Below, piece by piece: positions 23,071-32,239 of a stretch of DNA of 64,000 nucleotides. Numbering within the stretch: position 1 is the stretch's first letter; each line of letters begins with the position of its first letter. Origin of the DNA: Morinoia aosen (taxonomy: Eukaryota; Arthropoda; Malacostraca; Amphipoda; Talitridae); the NCBI GenBank assembly GCA_030386875.1, contig CM059574.1, forward strand, positions 7,571,934 through 7,635,933. Direction: 5' to 3'. The notes under the pieces were generated by a model. The model made no database searches. It saw only the letters and a list, made by a program, of their open reading frames with translations, and was not told the DNA's origin. Made by a program: the position numbers and the translations under genes.

Positions 23071-25435
23071 TTAAACAATTTAAACAATTTAAACAATTTA
23101 TTTACCACAGGTGATACAGAGATAGAATGTTTCTTAAGTCTAGTACAATGGTCAAATTTGAGTATACGATAAGTTCAGTGACTTCTAGGGCATCCTACCA
23201 TCAAGGTTAATCTGAGGAGTACAGTAATGTTTAACCTAATTCACTTAAACTAGAGACGCATTAGACTGATCAATGAGATAATTAACTCGAAGTTAGATAC
23301 TTCATTTTGCAATATAGTTCATATGGACTAGATTTAACAGTATATTCGACAAACGATTCAAGAACAGACTGAAGATCGGCGAAATTAACCAAGGCAAATT
23401 ACATTATTAGGACCAGTTATGTAGGGAACAAGGTTTGACTCTGTGATCTTACACGACTAGTAATCTGATAGGAAGTGAGACTCAAGATTTTTTTTGAATA
23501 CCTTATAAGAATTACTTTCACGGATCTCCGCAGGTATTGAGTTCCAAGTTTTAGTTCCAACGACCAACGAAGAGGATACTGTGTTGTGACCGAGCCTTTG
23601 AGTAATAAGGAAGCATGAATTTACTTCTATTTCGGGTTAAATGGTAGTGATGACCAGTTTGCGCAGTTAATAATTGTTTTAGGCTATTGTCACCATCATT
23701 TGTTAATGTTTTGTAAATAAAATTGCAAATGGATATTTTGTAGAGATCCGAAAGCTTAAGTGTTCGTAAATTTTTGAATGAATCATTTGTGTGAGCATTA
23801 TATTTTAGATTCTTTACCGCTCTGATGGCTCGTTTTTGCAGGGTAAAAATTTTGTTGGTTTTATTTTTACCAGTTCCGTGCGGCGCTTCTATTCCGTATT
23901 GCAAGTATGGTGAAATGAGCGTTCGGTAGAGCATTTGTAAGGCTGTTTCAGGCAGGAAATTTTTAACTTTAATAGGATTCCGATAGATTTTGATAATTTA
24001 GAACTAATATGAGCGATGTGCTCTGTAAAGGTTAGATGTTTGTCTATTATGATGCCCAGGAATTTACTTGAGTTGGTTTCTTCGATTTCACCTCCGCCAA
24101 TTTGAATGCTGGGAGAGATATATTTTTCTTGTATGAGAATGTAATATATTTTGTTTTATCGATATTAAGGCTTATTTTATTAGCTTTAAGCCACAATGAA
24201 ACCTTATGAAGTTCATTATTTATACGCTCCGCCATCCTAGCGGGATTTTGGTTTGGAAGGACCACAGAAAGGTACTGTCATCGGCAAAAAGTATGAATTT
24301 GAAGAATGATGTAGATTTAATGATATCATTGATAAAAATTAGAAATAGGAGAGGCCCAAGGACAGATCCTTGTGGAACTCCATGGCTAATTGTCTGTGGG
24401 TCTGATTTTGCGTCGTCAATGACAAAGTATTGTTTCCGATTTGCTAAGTATGATCTGAACCAATCATGGGCAGCCCCTCGAATGCCATAACAATGTAGTT
24501 TCGAGAGTAATACGTTATGGTCCACACAATCGAATGGTTTTCGAAAGTCAAGAAATACGGAGAAAACATGCTTTCCTTCATCTATATTAGAATTAAGGTA
24601 TTGCAAATTATTTAATACAGCTTGTGTCGTAGATTTCTTAGAACGAAAACCGTATTGTTTGTCGTAGAGGAAAGATTTTTGTTCAAAATACGAATAGACT
24701 TTTTTATACACAATTTTCTGGAATATTTTGCTAATAATTGGTAGTAAAGAGATAGGTCTATAATTGTTAATGCAGTTTTTATCACCAATTTTAAAAATAG
24801 GGGTCACTCTCGCAATTTTGAAAGAGTTGGGGAAGATACCTTGAGAAAGGGATTGGTTGTTAATATAAGATATGCACGGTGCTATTATATCAGCTATAAC
24901 CTTAAGAACTTTAGCCGAAAAATTTTTCAATCCACTTGATTTATTTTTCAAGTTGTTTATGCACGTAATTACATCGGAGGGATTAGTTGGCGTGAAAAAG
25001 AAAGAGTTAGGTTCACGGATATGGTCCTTGTATTTCAAGTGGTCTGTGGGTTCACTGAAGACACTATCGGCTATATTTTTTCCTATGTTTACAAAAAAGT
25101 TGTTAAACACAGTTGCAATATCTTTTTTCTCGTGGTATTTTACATTTTCGTGAACGACGGACTCAATTGTTTTCGTAGTATTATTATACGGTTTATAGCA
25201 TGAATTAAGCAGGCGCCAAGTTTTTTTAATATCAGTTTGGTATTCAGTAAATTTGCGCGTGAAGTAGTCTCGTTTTGAGTTGGTTCGTATTTGATTTGTC
25301 ACGTGATTCCTGAATCTGTTATACGGTACTTTAGATATTCTCCCTTCGTTCAGTAAGGCTAGGTTCGCTTGACGTTTCTTTATATTGATCACGATATCTT
25401 CAGTAATCCAGGGCTTTTGTCTATTCTTCTAACGT
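23071..25435 (-). mobile_element. 5'-truncated CR1/Jockey-superfamily LINE
   Basis: The minus strand encodes the linker before reverse transcriptase (RQKPWITEDIVINIKKRQ), then YRPISLLPIISKIFQKIVY, GFRSKKSTTQAVLN, DFRKPFDCVDHNVLL, GVPQGSVLGPLLFLIFINDI and FADDSTFL, followed by the thumb/C-terminal part ending near 23.55 kb (PYLQYGIE, FTLQKRAIRAV). The endonuclease is missing. The frame changes just after FADD, near 24.27 kb, and again between 24.05 and 23.93 kb, so it is dead. The 3' end is a short tandem tail, AAACAATTT repeated about three times at 23072-23100, as in CR1-like LINEs. No clear target duplication is seen. It sits in the leader of the surrounding LTR element, close to its primer-binding site. 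Confidence 0.9.
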
Positions 25436-25478
25436 TTCTTCACAACGTCGTGGGTTTGATCAAGTACTGGCCACCAAA

Positions 25479-25640
25479 TGTGCGGCGAGTAACCGATATC
25501 GTGGTAAAGGAAACTCAGGAGACGTTTCCACAAGTGTTTCTAGGAGGAGGTAACGAGAACGATTGCAAGAATTCTAACGGGCCAACGGCTTATAAAGACT
25601 CCCCGAGGCTTGGGGTTGGGGTATCAATGGTGCACACACA
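25479..25640 (-). repeat. 5' LTR of the outer Ty3-type element
   Basis: 162 bp, matching 12349-12511 at about 95%. On the minus strand it is followed after two bases by TGGTGGCCAGTACTTGATC, read as the primer-binding site. The same TGGTGGCCA is found beside the LTR of the 37.9-43.0 kb element. Confidence 0.9.
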
Positions 25641-25644
25641 TACT

Positions 25645-26607
25645 TTTTAGCATTAGCTGTCACCAGATGATATATTTTAATGGTATTCAAACATTTAGAT
25701 GTTTCATAGCAATCATCGATCTTCCTCGTTTCCTCATTTTATACCTACTGTATTAGATTGAGCACAGAAAAATAAATATCGGAAAAATTGTTTGCCTATT
25801 GATTTACCTGCTGAGTCTATGTACGCTAAAATTTCACAGCTTGAGAGAGCTTAGAAAATGAAATATGCAAGCATTCCACGATAGAATTATTGAATTATTT
25901 CCACTTGAAATACGATAGGGGAGCAGACCCGTGAAAGTACAAAATATAACGAATCTAACATCTTCCTATTCACATTTGAATACATTCTTTTAGAAATAGA
26001 AGTGTTTGTGTAAACCGCGCGCGACTTAACGTTAAATTTTCCTGTTAAACTACGATATTAGGGAAAATCATAATTATTGAAACTGCTTGAATGTTTCTTT
26101 TTGAAACTTTCCACGATCTTGGAAACATCTTTCAAAGGATTTTCTTTCATTATGAGGTTGTAGAAAGTTAATGGATATGAAGAAAATGTACTGTATGTCG
26201 GGAAAAATGTACACCTCACTGATGACTATTAGTTATTTATCGAATATTAAGCCTATTGCACCTATTGTATTACAAACTATAGTGTATCTATGGGAATTAG
26301 TTCTCGAAGGAGGAATATGTGAGGTTCCGAGTAAATGCTTAAGTTGGCCTTCCTTTTGTTGAAATAGAATATTTTGTTTTTGTTATGTTCCGGACCAACT
26401 TTTTTCACTGCAATCCTATTCCGATTGCTATCTGACTGTTATCGATCTACTGCTATCCTATTTTCCAGCATCTACTGTACTCTCTTCTTCAACTTTTATC
26501 TTGTTTCATAAACTTCGTTCTCAACTTACTGTTTCTATGCACCTTATGCATAGATTCGGCGTTCCCTTAATTTCATACTCAATGGTTCCTTCCTCCTTCA
26601 TCTCTTT
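25645..26607. other. Unique-looking flank; possible original 3' UTR end of the receptor gene
   Basis: With the retroelement removed, the receptor stop codon would be followed by about 160 bp and then AATAAA at 25771-25776. That would be a short, ordinary 3' UTR. This is inference from the clean target duplication. The rest, up to 26607, is AT-rich with no recognisable feature. Confidence 0.4.
25771..25776 (+). promoter_or_regulatory. Candidate poly(A) signal of the receptor gene
   Basis: AATAAA on the sense strand of the receptor gene, about 130 bp beyond the right target duplication of the LTR nest. It is the first such hexamer after the insertion site in the original host sequence. Confidence 0.35.
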
Positions 26608-27878
26608 CCCAATTGAAATTCTGAGCCTTTTACAGATCGTTTTCAGGCAGTTATAAGCCAAGAGTTTAGTCGTTTTCGAGCAGTAAATTAGCCTTTTTCG
26701 GAGCAAATGTCTAGTATTTTTAGCCCATTTAAACGGCTATTTCTGGGCATCGAAACGGCTAATGCAACGGCCATTTTGGGCTTCTCTACTACCTGAACGA
26801 GGCTATTCACGACCATTTTTGGCTTTTCCATTGCTTGAACGAGTCTCGTCCTGGCCTTTTTGGGCTTCCTTACTGCTTGATCATGGCTAATACCGGCCCT
26901 TTTGGGCTTCCTTACTGCTTGATCAAGGCTAATACCGGCCTTTTTGGGCTTCCTTACTGCTTGATCAAGGCTAATACCGGCCCTTTTGGGCTTCCTTACT
27001 GCTTGATCAAGGCTAATACCGGCCTTATTAGGCTTCCGTACGACTTATAGTGGGCCTTGCAACGACCTCAAAGAGCTCCAACATCAGATTTTTTATACGA
27101 TATAAAGAGTTTGTAAGGCCGGGTCTGGTGGCTGCTTCGCCTAGTGAGTTCCGATTTGAGGCGAGTGAAGCAGCGGACTTACGTTTATACTTCTCCGGCT
27201 GTAGGTATCGATGGTAAGCGGCGGAGAAGTGGGAACTTTTTCTAAAATAAATTTACATTGGGATATATTAAGATTACTGAACATAGAAGGACTAGAATCG
27301 AGGTTTGAGGGGTAACTAGGGTAAAGCATTACAAGTTGAATGCTCAGCGTTCGACAACCCAAGTGTTCCAACAGTTATAAGCTATCATTCATATTTATTT
27401 TATATAATGCATTAATAAAGTGTCAATTTGATGTTATGCTCAGCAGTTAGCTTTTCTATCCTAGTTTTCATGTTGACTGGATTAATTATTTATAGTATTG
27501 TTGAAGATGTTTAACGAACCTTACCTAATCTAACTTAACTAAGTTAGGTTAGTTGAAATTCATTTAGTTCTTTACATTTACTGAAGTAATACGACTTGTA
27601 CAACATTTACGATTACGAGTCTTTTTACAATCTATTACGCGTCCTAATAGAGGTCGTCGAAAAGGCTTGAAAACGACTTTAAACGACCCGAATGAGCCCG
27701 CAAACAGCCATTGACTAGACCTATAAAAGGCCAGTTGAATGAAGAGCCCTTTTCAAGCCCTAATAGGCCAAGTATAGGTAGGAGTCGGTTTGAAGTCGTG
27801 ATTTTTGGCCCTTTTGGGCCGTTTTCGACCTTTTACGACTAATTTACTACCTGAAAAGGGCGATAATTTTCAATTGGG
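26608..27878. mobile_element. Repeat-filled inverted-repeat element A
   Basis: The left end reads CCCAATTGAAATTCTGAGCC and the right end, on the other strand, CCCAATTGAAAATTATCGCC; both continue with related CCTTTTCAGG-like words. Both edges are flanked by TT. The interior has no transposase. It is made of degenerate copies of a motif around TTTTGGGCTT/ACTACCTGAA, the best of which form the 42-bp array at 26780-27050; a second motif-rich block lies at 27640-27860. A related element with the same ends is at 35405-36485. Superfamily unknown. Confidence 0.6.
26780..27050. repeat. 42-bp minisatellite inside element A
   Basis: Units begin with GCTTCCTTACTGCTTGATCA at 26864, 26906, 26948 and 26990, exactly 42 bp apart, with decayed units at about 26780, 26821 and 27032. 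The central units differ at one or two bases. Because 42 is divisible by three, the array is open in one frame as a 14-residue repeat, which is a by-product and not evidence of a protein. Confidence 0.92.
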
Positions 27879-28609
27879 TTGGAATGTTTTCGTTGCGGTT
27901 AAGGAGGGTTAACTAGCATCTAATCTATCTATCAAAAACTCTCGGTAAATGCATGCAGTGGCATTCGAGTCCTTTTCGTCAACTTTTTCAAAAAAAGAAA
28001 TATTTCACTTTTCCATGGATGCTTGCATTTGAGTATGTCGATAACTGAAAACGGGTTTGAATCCAAGTTGACGTGATTCCGTCATACTTTTACCCCTATT
28101 CCCAGAAATTTGACAATTGTTTCTATAACTCAATAGCAAAACCTGGGTCAAGCAGTAAATGCTCACCGATGTTTTTCCTCGTGCGGATATTCTCACCTTT
28201 TTGAGTGCATTTTCAACATGGCCCTTTTTCTTACCATTTGTCAGCCGCGCTTCAAAATATCAAACTTAGTTTGAATCATTTTCGTTGAACATCCTCGTTT
28301 CTGGTTGAAGTGCCAATAAGTTCAGATATAGAGTGACTCCAAACCAAGTTTTAGTGAAGTGTTTATTTAAGAGACAGTGAGGCCACTGAACTTATTGAGC
28401 AAAAACACTTATTGATCAAAAACAAAAACTCCAGCGCCAAGGGCATTCGTGAAGTAATCTCACGCAACAACTCACCGATGATGAGGAAAACACTGTTCCG
28501 TACCCAACAAACTATATCCCATTTACGAGTTGGTAAATACCTGCGAAATATGGGTATTTTTTACGAGCAAAAATGTAATTGTTTCAAGTACACTCAGATT
28601 TCATTATTC
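27879..28609. other. AT-rich stretch without recognised features
   Basis: Lies between element A and the Harbinger-like element. Open frames are short and without domain character. Confidence 0.5.
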
Positions 28610-28612
28610 TAA

Positions 28613-30678
28613 AGGGGATTTCGCACGATTAGTTTTTTCGTCAGTCACACTGACACTCACGGTTCCGCAACACCATATTTGGGCATGCGTGTTCTCTTTC
28701 GCTCTCTTTCGGCACTCATTGACGGACTTGCTTGACTGTCGCTTTGCTCCTATTTCAGTTTCAGTGTCTGCCATGGAGCTAGAATTACTGGAGGGAGCAT
28801 AGCCGCTTTCGATCGGATTCAAATTGGTTGCAAAAGTTGAGAGACTGGGGCATACCCAAGGCCCCACACGTGAGCCAACCACAGACGCTTGGCTGAATTT
28901 TTCTCCTCCTACCTCCTCTACAACTCCGCCTCCTATTTTCCAAAGCAAGATTAGTACCCCGCCACAACTCAACGAGAGAGGTGTGCGTGCAAGTCGCTCT
29001 GTAATTTTTTATATTCATGGGCCTGTAATCTCTAGAGTTTTCATCTCTTAATGTATCTTTGCTAGTAATTTTGATATTATTAGGAGTCCTCAAGTAAGGA
29101 AACATTCTTTCGGAATCTAAGAATCCCAAATTAATGATTACCGATTGTGCGATTAACTCAACAGCTAGTAGAGCATTCAGCGAGCGTGTGCGCACTCCAT
29201 CGGAGTCAGTAGGTTACTGACTGCCGAGCTGACGTCACACTAGCGAGAATGCTATTGGTTACTACAGACGTAAGAGAAAACTCGAAATCTGGTTCTCTTC
29301 ACAGACGACAATGCTCCCTCAATATATACTCCCTCCACGGTATCTGCCTTCCCGGCGTCTAGTAAGCATGTCTGTCGCTGCTCCTGCAAATCAAATGGTC
29401 TCCGCCTGGCCTCGAGAAGCGACGGCTTCTTTTATTAGTTATTTTCGAGAGCAGCCTGCTCTGTGGAAAATGCAAAGTAACGAATACATGAGCAGAGATA
29501 TGAGAAGCAAGTCGCTCAAATATGTTATTGAAGCAACACAATATTAATTTATATATGAATGGTTTGAAGAAAAAATTAGTACGCTTCGATGCCAGTTTAA
29601 TTGGAATGTTTCTTCCAATGAATCTAATATTTTGCATGGGATACCACCTGATTTGATGAGGGGGGAAAAATGATTTATTTGGTTACAAGCATATCACAAT
29701 GCATTCTTCTAATTGTTCTGTCAGAGCCATTTACAAAGGATTTTCATTTTTATTTAATAATCACACAAGAAATGCTGCAAATATACATTATATTTCTTCA
29801 TTAAAATGCAAACAGATCAATATCCAGCCATAATTACGATTTCAATAATTTATCTGGAATTTTCATAATAATTTCAAAAATTCGTAAGTGAATTATCCTA
29901 AATTTCTAATATCAGCATAAAAATGTTTGATGAAATAAGTCTAAACGTTTATTAGTTTACCCGTATCGCTGTCACATTCCCATTCAGTAGTAGATATTAC
30001 CACGCAGTAGTTTGATAGGTTTATTATATTTTAGAATATTTGCGTACGGATGCCATTTCTACGCGGGCACAGTTCTAAAAAAATGCGCGTAAGATTCTAA
30101 TTGCTATTTTTACATCCTAAACACGGTGATGCTAGGAAATGAACGAATATAGTCCAGCAAAAAAAAATGCAATTTAAGAGCTGCACCCATGCTGGTACAT
30201 GCACTACAGTATAGAACGAACGAAAAATATTACTTAAACTTGAAGTTATTATGAATTAGATTATTAGATTGGTAGTAGTAGTTGTTAGATTTGGTGGGAC
30301 CAAATTTCACAGATGCTAAAAAAGGAAGGAGGAAGACGCAAATTAATTAGTGAACGAAATTTGAATATTTAGCCCTAACTTTCTGCAAATCTGGTTATAA
30401 CTCCCATTTTCTGGATGTTTAGCCAGCCAATCTTCTACCCACTATCTATTTGCCGTGTTTCTTCTCCTTTATGACCACAAAGCCGATTAGTATTCTTGCT
30501 TTGACTACAACGCACCTCTCCCGATAACGCATAGTTGAGCACTGCCAAGCTTGTCAGTGATCTGTGCCAGTGACGCGCCGCTTCAGTCACGAGAACGTAC
30601 GTGTGAACGCAAGTGTCTTGACCACACTCCGTGAGTGTGAGTGTAACTGACAGAAAAACTGATCGTGTGAAAGCCCCT
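28613..30678. mobile_element. Harbinger-like DNA element with TAA target duplication
   Basis: Inverted ends of about 50 bp: the left begins AGGGGATTTCGCACGATTAG, the right (other strand) AGGGGCTTTCACACGATCAG, both then running into GTCAGT and ACACTCACGG. TAA flanks it at 28610-28612 and 30679-30681, the target duplication typical of PIF/Harbinger. No DDE transposase is present. A MADF-domain fragment (about 29.40-29.66 kb), the kind of DNA-binding partner protein that Harbinger elements carry, supports the call. Confidence 0.72.
29385..29660 (+). pseudogene. MADF-domain remnant of the Harbinger accessory gene
   Basis: The plus frame reads FISYFREQPALWKMQSNEY, then SLKYVIEATQY, a TAA, and on in the same frame WFEEKISTLRCQFNW. 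This follows the MADF pattern: F-x-Y-R-x-x-P-x-L-W near the start and K-I-x-x-L-R near the end. MADF/Myb-like proteins are DNA-binding partners of Harbinger transposase. The internal TAA (29545-29547) and the lack of a long downstream frame indicate decay. A domesticated host gene is a less likely reading. Confidence 0.55.
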
Positions 30679-30713
30679 TAAGTTAAACATCCTCCGAATG
30701 AAGGCAGCTTTAA

Positions 30714-31715
30714 GGGGACCATCCGGATTTTTGAACTTTTTTCGTTCGATTCGTTTGAAAATAAGCCAGTATATGTATTTTTTGAAAGTAAACTTTTTTT
30801 ACTCATGTCACTTTTTCGAATGAGGCCTTATTTTTATTTTTTTTATGAAAAATTAGTTTTTTGGTACATTTTTATGTTTATTTCAAGACGTATCAACTCA
30901 TTGAATTTTGATGCTAGAACAAAACCAAAGACAGTTTTAGAATCCTTGTAGCATTTGTAAGAAAAGTATGTTGTAAAATTAGAACATTTTGAATTTTTTT
31001 TGTGATAAGCGAAATTTTATCATTACATCTAAGAAAATCATTTTTGGGTTTAGAGCTATATAACTTGTTTTTACTCAAATTTGGAAGAAAGCCGAAATAC
31101 TTTTGTTAGAAATGTTTCAAGTATTCTAAAACTGTCTTTGGTTTTGTTCTAGCATCAAAACTCAATGAGTTGATAAGTTTTGAATGTTGAAAGTTAAAGG
31201 TGTTGGGTATAAGCCATAAACAAAATTTTTTGTTGAAGTGTAATATAATGAAAAATTTATGTAATTGAATGCTGTTTTCATTTTTATTTCGATAATCCCC
31301 ATGCATAACTTCTTATTCACACTGTGAATTTTAGGTTCCATAAATAAAAATAATAATATAGTTTTATTTTATTTTGTAAAAGTTATGAAATTTCTTATTT
31401 CCAGTCTGATTATCATGAAATTTGACTATGATATGTAAATTTTGAAAAGAAACACAATTTCATTCATTCATTTTTTTGATTCAGGCCTTAGTTTTTGAAA
31501 AAGTTGGACATATTGGTTTTTAATTCATTTGTGTTGATATTTAAAAACGGATCTCCTCATTGAGTTTTCATGCTAGAACAATACCAAAAACAGTTTTAGA
31601 ATCCTTGGAACATTTCTAACAAAAGTACATTGTAAAATTATTCATTTCCCGTTTTGTTTTCTTTTCTTTTTTTGTGGGGTGGAAATGGGGTCGAAAATTA
31701 AAGACTTTTGTCCCC
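30714..31715. mobile_element. TTAA-flanked non-autonomous element with GGGGAC ends
   Basis: Left end TTAA|GGGGACCATCCGG, right end TTTTGTCCCC|TTAA; TTAA at 30710-30713 and 31716-31719. This fits piggyBac- or Kolobok-type target choice. Inside, a segment with ACAGTTTTAGAATCCTTG occurs at about 30915-30985 and 31565-31640 in the same sense and at about 31090-31165 inverted. No coding sequence. A similar GGGGAC end occurs at 49656. Confidence 0.6.
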
Positions 31716-31719
31716 TTAA

Positions 31720-32235
31720 TTTCAAAGTCGGCGTTCCAAAACATCTCAAAGGTTGTCGATGGGATTCAAGTCAGGACTTTGTGCAGCCCAGTCCATTACA
31801 GGGATGTTATTGTCTTGTAACGACTCCGTCACAAGCCGTGCAGTATGAACAGGTACTCGATCGGGTTGAAAGATGCAATCGCTATCCCCGAATTGCTCTT
31901 CAACTGGGAAGCAAGAAGGTGCCTAAAACATCAATGTAGGCCTGTGTTGTGATAGTGCCATGGAAAACTAGGGGCACTGTTCAATCGTGCAATGTTTACG
32001 CTCCTTACACCAAGCGTAGCGTCGTTTTCATCAGACTTCTGACACAAGGGATCCCCAATCACCTGACCACGTTCGAAGTCCGTGAGTTCCGCGAAGCGCC
32101 CCATTCTGCTCTCTCACGTTGTCTAATGACTTCTGAGGTCGCTGATATGGAGTACCTGGCAGTAAGTGGCAGCGCAATGCACCCAAAATGAAAAACCTAT
32201 GTTTTAGAGGGTGTCCTGATACTTTTGATCACATT
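31720..32235 (-). mobile_element. Tc1-like transposase fragment, C-terminal catalytic part
   Basis: The minus strand reads QPDRVPVHTARLV, then SLQDNNIPVMDWAAQSPDLN and PIDNL. These are the second and third catalytic positions of a Tc1 family transposase, the third being D here. The upstream end near 32211-32235 reads (minus) AAAGTATCAGGACACCC, a common Tc1-type terminus. The frame is interrupted by stops. The C-terminal end is cut exactly at the TTAA element, so that element probably jumped into this Tc1 copy; the missing remainder was not recognised. Confidence 0.75.
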
Positions 32236-32239
32236 CGGT

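Larger units (their letters stand above)
12345..25644 (-). mobile_element. Nested Ty3-type LTR element with TACT target duplication
   Basis: The two LTRs lie at 12349-12511 and 25479-25640. TACT occurs at 12345-12348 and at 25641-25644, as expected for a 4-bp target duplication. On the minus strand the order is 5' LTR, primer-binding site (TGGTGGCCAG, beginning at 25476), leader, gag, protease, reverse transcriptase, RNase H, integrase, an envelope-like tail, a purine tract (GGGGGAGGCA, just right of 12511) and the 3' LTR. It is broken, with at least half a dozen breaks in the coding part. A LINE sits in the leader and a plus-strand LTR fragment sits near the 3' end. About 8 differences between the LTRs (near 5%) suggest a fairly old insertion. 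It lies antisense in the 3' untranslated region of the receptor gene. That the inner gag-pol belongs to these LTRs is inferred from orientation and order. Confidence 0.8.

Noticed and set aside
26864-27031. Regular direct repeats that might suggest a CRISPR array
   Set aside because: Units are contiguous with no unique spacers, and the genome is clearly animal.
26835-27050. Open frame with a 14-residue repeat (GLPYCLIKANTG)
   Set aside because: It is the reading of a 42-bp minisatellite, which stays open because 42 is a multiple of three; outer units break the frame.
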